A program made the translations under genes and the position numbers. Below, piece after piece: positions 25,260-36,301 of a DNA stretch of 64,000 bases (its first letter is position 1; each line of letters starts with the position of its first letter). Source of the DNA: Cloeon dipterum (Eukaryota; Arthropoda; Insecta; Ephemeroptera; Baetidae). A model generated the notes under the pieces. That model was not told where the DNA came from. It was given only the letters and a program-made list of their open reading frames with translations, and searched no databases. The stretch is taken from assembly GCF_949628265.1 (NCBI RefSeq), contig NC_088786.1:6138001-6202000 (forward strand). The letters run 5' to 3'.

Positions 25260-28200
25260 AGAGAGGGAAAATGTTGCTTAAGATGATTCTTTATCGAATA
25301 TGGGGATAAATATAATTAGAAGAATTGAGATTTTGAATAAATTAAGCTTTGAAATGATAAATTTGAAACTTTTTTATACTTTATTTAATAAATAGTCCAG
25401 CTATTAAAATTTGATACATTTAGTTTGTCTGAAAAGGATCCAAAGACTATTAATATTATAGAGCTAGGATTTTTCCTTGTTTTCGAGTAACTTGTACCCA
25501 AATTTAAAAAAAAAATAGAATGTGTTTTGCACCCCAAAAATCGAGGTGTTTTGCAAATTCCCCGATTGCACGCAGTTTTCGATCAGATTTCTATAGTATC
25601 AATGTTTTTGTGCTTATGACTAATTTCAAGTTTATAAAAGAGGATTGAATACAACCCCTCTCATGATTGAGTTATCGTCGCAAATTCTAAATTGCTGAAT
25701 TAGGCCGTTCTTTTAATGTCAATTCTAATGTTTTTGACACCACAAAACAGAATAAGATTGCTTAAAATATTTTTCGCATGTAAACGGACCCAAACTATTT
25801 CATGTTTTCTAAATTTAGCAGATATGAATTGTTTTATTGCTCTATTTTATTTAAATAATTTCATTATTCTTAATTTAAAATAAATTTTTGTTAATTGAAA
25901 TTATGAAAATAAAAATTTTGTTTCACTTTTAAATAATTTTTATTATAATTATTTAATGTGGTTTCAAAAATTAAAACATTATTATTGAATCATTCACGCA
26001 CTTTTAAGAAATCATAACAATATTTGTAATCATTTTTTTAGTTTTTATTTTTATTAAGGATCGTTTTAGCATTGCAAAATCTCTAAAATAAATATTAAAT
26101 AAAAAAATTAGGATTGAAGAAATACCAAATTAAAAGCAACATATTTAAAGTCGATTTAGGAAGTGTTTGTGGGAAACAGGTGTCGCGCGTCCGCAGAGAG
26201 AATAAATATAGGACGAGAGGACTTTATGTGTTTGCTGATGGGCGCGTGCGGGTCGCGTGGGAACGCGTGTCCGCGCGCGGTCGCACCCGCCCCCACCCCC
26301 CGCCGTTTGCAAATCCATCTGCTGCACCTATTAACACAGCGCGCTCGTCCTCTCCATCCCGGGATGAGAAGCCACTTTTGCGGTCAAATCGGCGCTTCAA
26401 TAGAAAAATAATTCAGTTTTTTGGAAAGCGAAATGCTCGTAAAATTTTATGAGGCGTGAGCGAGTTTCGATTTAAAATGCAAACGCCACACATCTGCACT
26501 GCTTTCCCATCGCCATCGCATAAAACATTGTTAAAAAAAAAATCTTTGTAAGTGAGTGATGATTGGGGCGAGTCCATTTATTAATTTCTGCGTTTCTGAT
26601 TTGACGAGCGTGACCGCTTTTCATCACGTTTCAAATGAAATTGTTGAAACGGCAACTTTTTTGTGAGTGACAGCTGTCGTAGTTAATTTAACAGCGATTG
26701 TGCATTATTAACCGAATCAAATTGCATTTTAAAAACTTCTAGCTGCACATCATAATATATTGTCGAGCTTGTCGGGCCAGTTGCATAAGCTCGCCAGTTT
26801 GCAGGCGCACTCATTTTTTAAATCGTAAAATTAAGAGGAAACTGTTCGAGTCGCTTGTAATTAGAATTGCATTATTTCAATGTTCGCGTTGCATAGTGAT
26901 TAAAATCTATTATTTATCATTTTATGAGATATATAATCTAAATTACAGTGGAGCTCACTTATATTTTTTAATTAGAGCAAAGAATTACGACAAATCAAGG
27001 ACGATGACTTTGTTTACATTTTTCTATAAAAAGAGCACACAATAAACATTTTTAAATATTGACTGACCAATATTCAAATGATTAGAGAAATGTTTTCATG
27101 TGATTTTATGAGTAAAAATTATGATTTTATAAGTAAAAATCATAAAATATTTTTAAAACACAAATATAGCAATATAAAAAATATATTATATTTTAAATAC
27201 ACTATTTAAATTAAAAATACTAATTGACACTACTTGTATCAACAATAAAAATATTAGTTTTGGTTGCAATGCTATTAGTAAAAATCGTTCAAGAAAAATA
27301 AAACAGTATTTTCTTGGACTGATAAGCAGCTGTTTCCACCCCGCAGGCCTCACCAGCAATACTTAATCTCCGAAACAAAATTCAAATACGCAGTATTAGT
27401 ATCAGCTGCAATTTCCGAGTAAGTATATAGGCCAAAGGACGGGAGTTTAACTAAATAACTGTGCAGATATGAGTGCTATTAGAAAGAAAAATTCTTGGGA
27501 TTTTTGAAATTTTTAATTTTATGCTTCGGAAATAATTGTACCTCTCCCAATTTTCCCTGAGAGCCGTTGTGAAAATTTACTTATAACTATCAGCAAGTTA
27601 TTCAACCCACAAAAATGGAAAAATAAAATTCTGCTTCTAGACGTTAAATTTCTGCACGCGATTTTCTGTTTGAAGTACAATTCTTAACATAAAAATAATT
27701 TTTGGCCTTATTTAACAAGAGATTATTAATAACTATTAATTATTTTTTTGGTGAAAGAAGTTCTTGGTAACTTTAAAAGGATTAAATATATACATATAAT
27801 GGACTGTTGTGTTTGGTCAGCGTTGCGAGCGCTAAAACAAGCCAAGAGTGTTATTTCATTTGGACTTTTGGACCCACTCGTAAATGCAAATCGGACGAGG
27901 ATGATTTTATTATTGCAATGCCATCTGCGAGGCGCAGAATCATTTTTTCTGACAGGTGGCCCCGCTCGCGCGCATTTGCATCAGATCGGTTTTATGAGAC
28001 CGCGCGCGCGATGCGCTTCATTTGGCACCCCTTTCCCCGATCATAATATTACTCCCTTCTGGCGTGATTCAAATTGGCGGGTGAAAAATCGAGGTTCGCC
28101 CGCAAAAAGCTGTCTGACACGGGATAAATAATCGGATGATTGTTAAAAAGAGCTGCCTGTGTGCGTCTCGCGGGAGCAAAATATTTACTCAAATAAGAGC

Positions 28201-28437
28201 AACCCTTTTTAACCGAATAATAAAACACAGATGGCAAAAAGAATACACCAGGAAATAAAGGGTGGCTTCCAAATTTGCTTCTGAGAACGAATGTTTATTA
28301 ATTGCAGAAAAAATTGTATCAATTTACATTTTACCAACAGTTATTAATGTTTCATTTTTCAGCGGGATCAATTTGTTTAATTTTAGTCTGAAAATTTAAC
28401 GATTAAAATTACAAATTTGTAAATCTAAATGTATTTC
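25260..28437. other. Upstream region of the Bearded-like gene with GC islands
   Basis: No exon is supported. Two GC-rich islands stand out. At about 26,180-26,370 is a perfect Su(H) consensus CGTGGGAAC (26256-26264), followed after 16 bases by GTCGCAC (26280-26286), one mismatch from an inverted second half site. At about 27,930-28,090 are CAGGTG (E-box) and ATTTGCAT (octamer-like). The rest is AT-rich and featureless. Confidence 0.4.
28433..28437. repeat. Target-site duplication, left copy (ATTTC)
   Basis: ATTTC directly precedes the left LTR and is repeated directly after the right LTR at 34469-34473. Confidence 0.85.
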
Positions 28438-29589
28438 TGTGGTAACCTTTCTCTCTGTAACACCACGAAAAATATTATGCCTGGCTGTTTCCTGTAACTT
28501 ACGGTCCACGCAGAGCCGGGAGGGCTGTCCAACATGCCGAGCAAACCTGCGCCTCCGCCGCCGCCGCCGCCGCGCCGATACTTCTCTATTTAACACTCAA
28601 TCTGCTGCTGGACCAAGCCATTCTCAAAAGCCTCTCCTCAATATTACTAATTCTGCCTCGCTTATTATTATATTATTATATTTGCTCTCTTTAATTATGC
28701 TTCTAACAATAAACTCACTCTCCTTAAACTGTGATCCACTGAACTATATTATTCAACTAGGCTGATTAATAATGCCAACAATCGGTCATAATTATTACCA
28801 ACTCGGCTGCTCATGCACGGCAGCGAGTTGGAATAATTATGAGACTTTAGAAATATTAATTGCCTCACTGCTTGTGAGCAGTCCGAAATCCTTAGAATAA
28901 AATATCTGCGTCTTGCTGGCCTGGCAAGAGCGCGCGACTAAATATTCTCAGCGACTTCTAATCGCAAATAAATAGTCCAGTTTCTCCAAAAATTAGCAAA
29001 AACTATGAAACTTGCAAACTGATTGATAACTTAATCTCCTTTATATTAATTACGTTATTATCTTTGGATTCTCTGTATTTTATCAAATGGAAAAGTAGAA
29101 ATTATACACCGCCAGTTAACTCCTGTCTAACAATAATTTATGATGTGGTTTTATTGGAACGTAAGTGACTCTAACAATTATAAAAAGGCTTTCAATCGCG
29201 ATATTGGCCATATTTACCGTTACGTTAACTATTAAAACGCAGACGAGACTTTGACAAAATGCTTACTTATTACTGTGGCTGGCTGGCGCGTACGCTAGGT
29301 GTTGCTCGGCAGAGGTCGGAAAACCCTCTCAGAGGAAGCCCAAATGCAGCCTCTCCGATAACTCGGGGGAGGGTGCATTTGGCTGCCAGTTTACGCGTCA
29401 GCCAGTGGTTGGTTCAGACAAATCGTGCGCTGAGGGCGCGAAAATCACGTTAAAGTTAAACAGCGCTCGTCTTACGCTTCCAAAATAAAGTGCCAATTCA
29501 TACACATAATACGGTGGTTGGTTACGGTGCTCTGGGCGCCTTGTCATGGCGCCCCTAAGGTCCGTAGCAGGCCAGAACGTTGTACAACA
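28438..29589 (-). repeat. LTR (left copy, 3' LTR in element orientation)
   Basis: A 1,152-base direct repeat with a short CCG-triplet run near its left end (about 28,550-28,575). On the plus strand it also has TATAAAAAGG (about 29,178) and AATAAA (about 29,484), which would suit the opposite orientation. Confidence 0.85.
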
Positions 29590-29846
29590 GATGCTCCCGG
29601 GCGTCCTGCGCTCGTCCCTGAGCGCCCATGCGGCAGCAAATTCAGTTTTGTTGTACTTCTGACTGGCCTGCTCCAAAATCTCAGCTCTCTGGGTGGCGTC
29701 TTGGAGTGGTCTCCGTGACCAATAGTGCTTTTGTGTCCTCTCAAGTGTGCAAAAAGTGTTATTAGAGTGCAAGTCCTACTTTAATAATTATTATTTTTGA
29801 AATACAAATTATGAATGAACGGAGACCGCTGCCTCGGGTTTTAGTT

Positions 29847-29888
29847 TGTGCGTGCGTGCCTGTGTGTGTGTGCGTGTGTGCGTGTGTA
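29847..29888. repeat. TG/CG-rich microsatellite
   Basis: Alternating GTGTGTGCGTGTG sequence of about 40 bases in the interior of the LTR element. Confidence 0.7.
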
Positions 29889-30390
29889 TGGGCCGCTCAA
29901 CCAGGGGGAAAGGGCTGCCCATCGCGCTGCTTCTCTTCGTTCCTTCTCGCTCCCTACTCCGCTACCTGAAGAGCGACCCAGCCTTTTATGTGTGTTGGGC
30001 AGCGGCCTTTTACATCTGGTGCTTGCACTCCTGGTGTCTGTGAACAAATAGCGTGATTATTCCATTGTCTTTCATGTTTGTGTTGGCTACAAAATTATAG
30101 GTTGGATTTTTCTAACAAATTACACATCAATTTTACGCCTAAAATTACTCATCAATTGTTGTAGTCATGGGCCTTAAAATTACACGCTTACAATTAATCG
30201 TCAGCTGTGGGTGTCATGGAACATAAAATTACTGCTTAATTTTAAACGCCATATCGTGTTGTTCTTGAACTAAAACTACAAAGTCGCGACTTAAATTTAC
30301 ATGGTACCAAAAGCGCTTTTATAATTCTCACTGCGATGCCACGACTCGCTATCCTAGGATCGTGCTCCTGCACCATTGTAGCCCTTTTAG

Positions 30391-31080
30391 TATCCGGAAG
30401 ACCAGATCCGCACGCTTCAGAAAAACGTACAACGCGCTTTACAGGAATACCATACGCTCTAAGTTTTGTATCTGGAAAACCGGATCCGCACGCCATAAAG
30501 ACGTACAACGCGATTTACAGGATAAAACATAGTTTTATCCAAACGTTGATGACCCGCGGATCCCACGCCGAGTCTGCGCTCGACGTGACGTGCACATACC
30601 TTTATTTTCGGGCGCCCCACCAAAATTCATTCCTTTTACAGGCCTCAATTCAATTTTCGTTCTTTCTTTCCATTTTTTTTTCTTTTTCACAATTACAGAT
30701 AATATTCTTCGCCAAAGTTGATTGTCATGGAACTTAAAATTCTCTCTGCGATGGTTACAAATCGCTACCCATGAACCGTGTTGTTTTTCCCGTAACCCTT
30801 GCGCTTTTCGGCATAGCATTCCATTACAACGTCTTTTAAAACTAGTGTCCAAAGACCTACGCTCCGGGCATTAAGCCAGCGTACCGGACGCTTTACAGGA
30901 TTTAACCAAAACGCCCGCCATATTTGTCCGAAGACCTACGCTACGGGCATTGAGCCAGCGTACATTTGTCCGAAGACCTACGCTACGGGCATTGAGCCAG
31001 CGTACATTTGTCCGATTCTAGAATCCCACGCCGAGTTCGCACTCGACGCGTGTGCACATATTTTATACCGGGCGCCCATC
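30391..31080. repeat. Nested direct repeats in the LTR element interior
   Basis: Three repeat families are interleaved. A roughly 55-base unit occurs at 30391-30446 and 30469-30522 (TATCYGGAARACC...TTTACAGGA). A roughly 50-base unit occurs at 30554-30610 and 31024-31073 (TCCCACGCCGAG...CGGGCGCC). A 42-base unit occurs at 30925 and 30967, with a partial third copy at 31006 and a diverged copy at 30846 (GTCCGAAGACCTACGCTACG). Confidence 0.75.
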
Positions 31081-33296
31081 CAAACAATCATGATTTCTCG
31101 CAAAATTAACTCGTTCCGTTTCCAAGTATCGAAATTTTCGCAAAATTTCCGCGTTACGTTCAATGCAAAATCAATTAAGTTTCCAATTCATTTCTCGAAA
31201 TTTATCATGAAACTTTCGCGTTACATTCGTATATTCGCAATCAAATCAGTTTCCGCTTACATCAACAGTCATCCTTCATTTAATAACGCATTTCGCAAAA
31301 GGGGGAGTTCCCTAACTACTATTGTGGCAATAAAACATTTTAATCGGTTCAAATGGGCCCCTATCTTTTAATTTTCTTCGCTCTTCTTAGTTGTGCGTGC
31401 TGATTTTCGGCCTTCTGCTTCTTCAGGGGATGGTTCGATTCTCTTGCTGTTTCGACTCTCTCGCTTTTGTCTATTTGCCGCGTCGCTGTGGGGTTTCCGC
31501 GGCGGCGCGGAGTTGGCGTTTCTTCTGCGCAGGGAGCAGGACCCGGATCGTCCTGCTCCCGGGCTGATTCAACGTCGGGGGCGATCGTTTCTCCTTTGCT
31601 GCTCGTTCCGAAGGGCGCCGCGGCCCTGGTGGTCGCTGGTTCATCTCTCAGTGGCACATGTTGTTCGCTTTGTAGGCTGTTTGCTATTTTACTATTGTTT
31701 GATCTTTCTCCGAAAGTTTTCTTCTGTGATACCAGCGTGGTGGTGGCTCCGCTTTGCTTATGTCTCGTTGTATATAAGGGGTCTATATTTTTTTGTTCCG
31801 TGAAAAATACATGTCGAGGGGTTTCAGCTTGGGGGGTGGCGAAGCGTAGTTAATTCGAGTATAGAAAAACTCACTCCTGGGTGGTTAGGCACTCCTCAAT
31901 ATTTTAAGGCCCAACCAAAAGTGTCGTCCATAAATGAACGACGCGCCCTCGTGACTTCCGCTATGTAGTCTGTGTGCATCGAGGGTTTGTTGGTCAGTTC
32001 ATAACCCCGCAAAGGCATAGAAACTGATTCAACAGCAAGCTGAAAACTCTTGGCCGTGTATATTTGCTTTTAATACAGTCTTTGCTTCGCTCTTCGTGCT
32101 TGTATAATTTGTATGTTGTAAGTTGCCGAGGAGTAAAGGCTCGATTTTTAGGTTATTGTTTGAAAATAAAGCAAGTCCTTGAGGAATGGGCAAGCAGCGT
32201 CGGGTGCCCGTGACAATGACTTCCGCCACTTCCAAGAAATGGGTGAAATCAGCTGCTTTCCCGCGTTATTTTAGGCAGAAAAATTCTTAAAGCATTAATG
32301 CGGGGACAATAGCAATAAGTGTAGCCCTATAGAGGCTATGTTGACAAAGGGTCGGCACCCAGGCAGGCAGAACAATACATGCGCTTGATAATAGATCTTC
32401 CGCCCGGCAAAAGGCGGTGGTAAGGGTCGCGCTCAGTATCTCCCACGGCTGTGTGCCAGATGTGTGCTCGGTTTAAAAGTTTCTCTTCTTGAGTGGCGAG
32501 TTTCATGTGAATTTTAAAAAAAATAAAAAAAAATCGGAATCACCTCCGCGCTTGTTAAATATGTATTTCGCCAGCTATCTGGCTAGGCTTCCAAAATTTA
32601 AGTCCATATTATTCGCTCTCGATTACTATTATTTGTGCTTAGCGCAATGTTTACATTTAATCTGTTACTAAGGGACTCAGCAGATAAAATAAATCGTCTT
32701 CTCGCGCGCGTTACGTCGTCTTCTTCATCTTCTATCTTCTTAAATGTTCAAACTTGCATCTTAAAATCTCGGTCATCTTCTTCAAAGGGGGCGTCATGCA
32801 GGATAAAAATTTCTGCCCGAGTCGTTAAATATTTCTCTCCAGAAGGTCGCGAATTTAATTTTCTTTCGTCAGGGTCGCAAAATTTCGTCTTAATCAGCTC
32901 GCAAATGTTTTTCTTGTCCGTTCGCAATTTTTTTCTCGTACGATGGCAAATTTTTCTCGTCAGGGAACCCTCCAAAATGCCACAATAGTTCAACTTTAAG
33001 CTTGACTCAAAATTCACAAATAAATAACGTGCAAAAATCAATTAAATATTCCAAAATGTCCAAATTTCCGACAATTTCAATTATTCTTCTCAATTTTTTT
33101 TAAGTTCACCAACATTTCTCGATTACCGTTGAATGCCATGCAAATTATGAGCCAAACTTACTACCTAAAAGGGTACTACTTATCGTTATAACAGCTCTGC
33201 GTCGGTGAAGTTCTGCTGCTCCAGCGTCCCAAAGCAGCAGCCTACAGGAAACAGAGTACGCGGCCGGTCCATTGGACAAATAGGAATTTGTCCAAG

Positions 33297-33311
33297 CCAC
33301 TTCTGACACCA
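33297..33311 (-). other. Primer binding site, tRNA-Leu type
   Basis: TGGTGTCAGAAGTGG on the minus strand is complementary to the CCA-bearing 3' end typical of eukaryotic tRNA-Leu. It lies five bases inside the right LTR. Confidence 0.75.
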
Positions 33312-33316
33312 AAATC

Positions 33317-34468
33317 TGTGGTAACCTTTCTCTCTGTAACACCACGAAAAATATTATGCCTGGCTGTTTCCTGTAACTTACGGTCCACGCAGAGCCGGGA
33401 GGGCTGTCCAACATGCCGAGCAAACCTGCGCCTCCGCCGCCGCCGCCGCCGCGCCGATACTTCTCTATTTAACACTCAATCTGCTGCTGGACCAAGCCAT
33501 TCTCAAAAGCCTCTCCTCAATATTACTAATTCTGCCTCGCTTATTATTATATTATTATATTTGCTCTCTTTAATTATGCTTCTAACAATAAACTCACTCT
33601 CCTTAAACTGTGATCCACTGAACTATATTATTCAACTAGGCTGATTAATAATGCCAACAATCGGTCATAATTATTACCAACTCGGCTGCTCATGCACGGC
33701 AGCGAGTTGGAATAATTATGAGACTTTAGAAATATTAATTGCCTCACTGCTTGTGAGCAGTCCGAAATCCTTAGAATAAAATATCTGCGTCTTGCTGGCC
33801 TGGCAAGAGCGCGCGACTAAATATTCTCAGCGACTTCTAATCGCAAATAAATAGTCCAGTTTCTCCAAAAATTAGCAAAAACTATGAAACTTGCAAACTG
33901 ATTGATAACTTAATCTCCTTTATATTAATTACGTTATTATCTTTGGATTCTCTGTATTTTATCAAATGGAAAAGTAGAAATTATACACCGCCAGTTAACT
34001 CCTGTCTAACAATAATTTATGATGTGGTTTTATTGGAACGTAAGTGACTCTAACAATTATAAAAAGGCTTTCAATCGCGATATTGGCCATATTTACCGTT
34101 ACGTTAACTATTAAAACGCAGACGAGACTTTGACAAAATGCTTACTTATTACTGTGGCTGGCTGGCGCGTACGCTAGGTGTTGCTCGGCAGAGGTCGGAA
34201 AACCCTCTCAGAGGAAGCCCAAATGCAGCCTCTCCGATAACTCGGGGGAGGGTGCATTTGGCTGCCAGTTTACGCGTCAGCCAGTGGTTGGTTCAGACAA
34301 ATCGTGCGCTGAGGGCGCGAAAATCACGTTAAAGTTAAACAGCGCTCGTCTTACGCTTCCAAAATAAAGTGCCAATTCATACACATAATACGGTGGTTGG
34401 TTACGGTGCTCTGGGCGCCTTGTCATGGCGCCCCTAAGGTCCGTAGCAGGCCAGAACGTTGTACAACA
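33317..34468 (-). repeat. LTR (right copy, 5' LTR in element orientation)
   Basis: Matches 28438-29589 throughout by eye. It is followed at 34469-34473 by the second ATTTC target-site copy. Confidence 0.85.
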
Positions 34469-34692
34469 ATTTCAATTAGAGAAAAATGAATATTTTAAGT
34501 ATTTTTGTTTTCTAAAACAATGAAAATAATACTTGAAAACAAAATTTCACTCGAGACTTTCTGGAAATCGAATCCTCGCAGAGTTGTTATCTATTTTTGA
34601 CTGTCCTAAAGTTATTTAAAAAAAATGACTAAAGCGAGCGAAGATGCGACATATGCGTTGTTCTCGCTTGGAAATTGGGAGTCAAAAAGCAA

Positions 34693-34763
34693 CAACTGAC
34701 GCGCCGAGTCGAGACAAAAGGCGCAATTATGAGGAGGCAAGTGCTGCAAGTGTGTGGTCAGCG
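34693..34763 (-). pseudogene. Fragment copied from an NRF-domain-like exon
   Basis: This 71-base stretch nearly repeats 52741-52814 (same strand, a few substitutions and a three-base gap). It encodes part of the same peptide (HNCAF.LDSARQLLL). There are no splice sites or flanking exons, so it is a dead fragment. Confidence 0.7.
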
Positions 34764-34977
34764 CGCCGTGATCTCTCTCGGGGGATGCATCGAGGGTCGC
34801 ATCTGCGACTGGTCATCCGGGGTCGAGGGTGACCAAAGCAGACCGTAAAATCAGTGACCGCTTGTATTCTACCCAGCGCGAGGTTCAAAATAACAAATCG
34901 TAAAAATGGATCGTAAAAGAAAAGTGAATAATACAACGTTTTCTGAGATGAAAACTGCGCCAATCTGAGTTGTCCGC

Positions 34978-35029
34978 GGCGCCCAGCTTCGCCAGGTATT
35001 TTTTCACCTCGATGCTCGTCTTTCTGGTT
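34978..35029 (-). pseudogene. Fragment of the neighbouring ankyrin gene
   Basis: On the minus strand it encodes KTSIEVKKYLAKLGA, closely matching NTSIEVKKHLVELGA of the ankyrin gene at 35489-36301. The homology is only about 50 bases and the surroundings do not match, so it is a detached piece. Confidence 0.7.
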
Positions 35030-35392
35030 GTTCTTCATCTTCTCCTGGCGGTCGTACCTTCCTGATTTAATCAATACACATTTTTTTAAAGCGTGTCCTG
35101 CAACAATGAGGATGAAAAAATATTTCTGCTTTTTTATCCTTGTCCGAGTATCGAGAAGTTAAAAAGTCGAAACTCGAGGTAAAATTCCCACACAGGACCC
35201 AGGCTATACGCTTGGCGGTTTTATTGGGCTTATTTCGCTGCTGATTGTGAGCAAAGGTTCATAAAATGTCAATTGAAGTGGAGAAAATTTAATTTACCTT
35301 TTTTCTTTAACTGCTTCTATAGATTTTTGGCATGCGATAAGGTAAGGAAATTAAAAAATGTATTTTTGTGTGCCAAATATCATAAACACAAA

Positions 35393-35398
35393 TTTATT
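35393..35398 (-). terminator. Polyadenylation signal of the ankyrin gene
   Basis: AATAAA on the minus strand, about 90 bases past the stop codon. Confidence 0.5.
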
Positions 35399-35488
35399 TC
35401 TTGTAGCTGAAGTAAAATTAACGACACAGTGTCATATTCTTGAAGAGAAACATTCAATAGACACATTTGCAGCCAACCTTAAGATATT

Positions 35489-36301
35489 TTACTTCGCGCC
35501 AAACCTCAGAAGCAGCTCCTCCAAGTGAGTGTAATTTTTCCTCCTCACAATATCCAAGGCTGTCATCCTATGCTTTGTTTTAGCATTCACGTCCACGAGC
35601 CCATTTTCGAGTAAGAATCTCGCCGTGTCCAAGTTTTTGCAGAAACAGGCATGGTGCAATGTGGTCTCCTTCCGATAAGTTAGGACCTTGTGGCTGACGC
35701 CGATTTCAAGCAAATATTTGCAATTTGCAACGTCCGAATGCTTCGCGGCGAACGTCATTGCACCCAAATTGTACCTGTCCGTGGCGTGGATGTTGGCGCC
35801 CAGCTCTACCAGGTGTTTTTTCACCTCGATGCTCGTATTTCTGGCCGCTTTGATCCACGGAGTCATGCCGTTGCTGTTCCTCCGCTCCAAGTTATACTTT
35901 CCAATGTTAACAAGGTACTTCATCAGCTCCAGGTTGCTCGAGTCGGCCGCCCTCATGAAGGCGTCGCCATTCATGTTGTCCACGGCATCGATGTTGGCGC
36001 CGCGCGACTCGAGGAACTGAAAGGTCTTCAGTTTGGAGAAAAAGGCAGCGGCCAGCAGCGGCGTCTGCTGGTAACTGGTGCATTTTCCTTCAATGTCGGC
36101 GCCCATCTCAAGCAGAAACTGTATCACGTCCACGTGATCCCCCATCGTGGCCACTACTAGGAGGGTTTCATCCTTTTTGTTCCTTTTCTCGATGTCGAAG
36201 GTACGGGACGTCATCAGCTGCTTCACCTTTTCCAGCTTTCCTTCAGCACAGGCGCGGAAGAGGTCATCATAGTCCTCATTTTTGGCAGAAGGTTTGTCCA
36301 T
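35489..36301 (-). CDS. Ankyrin-repeat protein, 270 aa, single coding exon
   Basis: An uninterrupted 270-residue frame starts MDKPSAKNEDYDDLFRACAE. From about residue 12 to the end it is made of some seven to eight ankyrin repeats, with characteristic pieces such as ETLLVVATMGDHVDVIQFLL, GADIEGK, TPLLAAAF, LVELGANIHATD and TTLHHACFCKNLDTARFLLE. Ankyrin repeats bind proteins; no catalytic, signal or membrane segment is present, so a cytosolic adaptor or bacterial/transposon-type repeat protein are both possible. A TTTCAG acceptor sits ten bases before the ATG, so a 5' non-coding exon is likely. It lies one kilobase from the LTR element, and part of it has been copied to 34978-35029. I do not recognise the specific family. 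Confidence 0.8.
   Translation of the reverse strand: MDKPSAKNEDYDDLFRACAEGKLEKVKQLMTSRTFDIEKRNKKDETLLVVATMGDHVDVIQFLLEMGADIEGKCTSYQQTPLLAAAFFSKLKTFQFLESRGANIDAVDNMNGDAFMRAADSSNLELMKYLVNIGKYNLERRNSNGMTPWIKAARNTSIEVKKHLVELGANIHATDRYNLGAMTFAAKHSDVANCKYLLEIGVSHKVLTYRKETTLHHACFCKNLDTARFLLENGLVDVNAKTKHRMTALDIVRRKNYTHLEELLLRFGAK

Larger units (their letters stand above)
28438..34468 (-). mobile_element. Non-autonomous LTR retrotransposon (LARD-like)
   Basis: Two direct repeats of 1,152 bases (28438-29589 and 33317-34468), with a constant offset of 4,879 and no difference seen by eye, flank a 3.7-kb interior. They begin TG and end CA, and the 5-base duplication ATTTC borders the element. Next to the right LTR, read on the minus strand, a 5-base spacer is followed by TGGTGTCAGAAGTGG (33311-33297). 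This complements the 3' end of tRNA-Leu, so it is the primer binding site and sets the orientation as minus. The interior has no reverse transcriptase, protease or integrase; the longest minus frame (about 31,360-31,850) is charged and unrecognised and could be a gag remnant. The apparently identical LTRs imply a recent insertion mobilised in trans. The polypurine tract is weak. Confidence 0.85.

Noticed and set aside
31393-31853. Hydrophobic plus-strand frames in the LTR element
   Set aside because: They oppose the charged minus-strand frame and have no recognisable domain.
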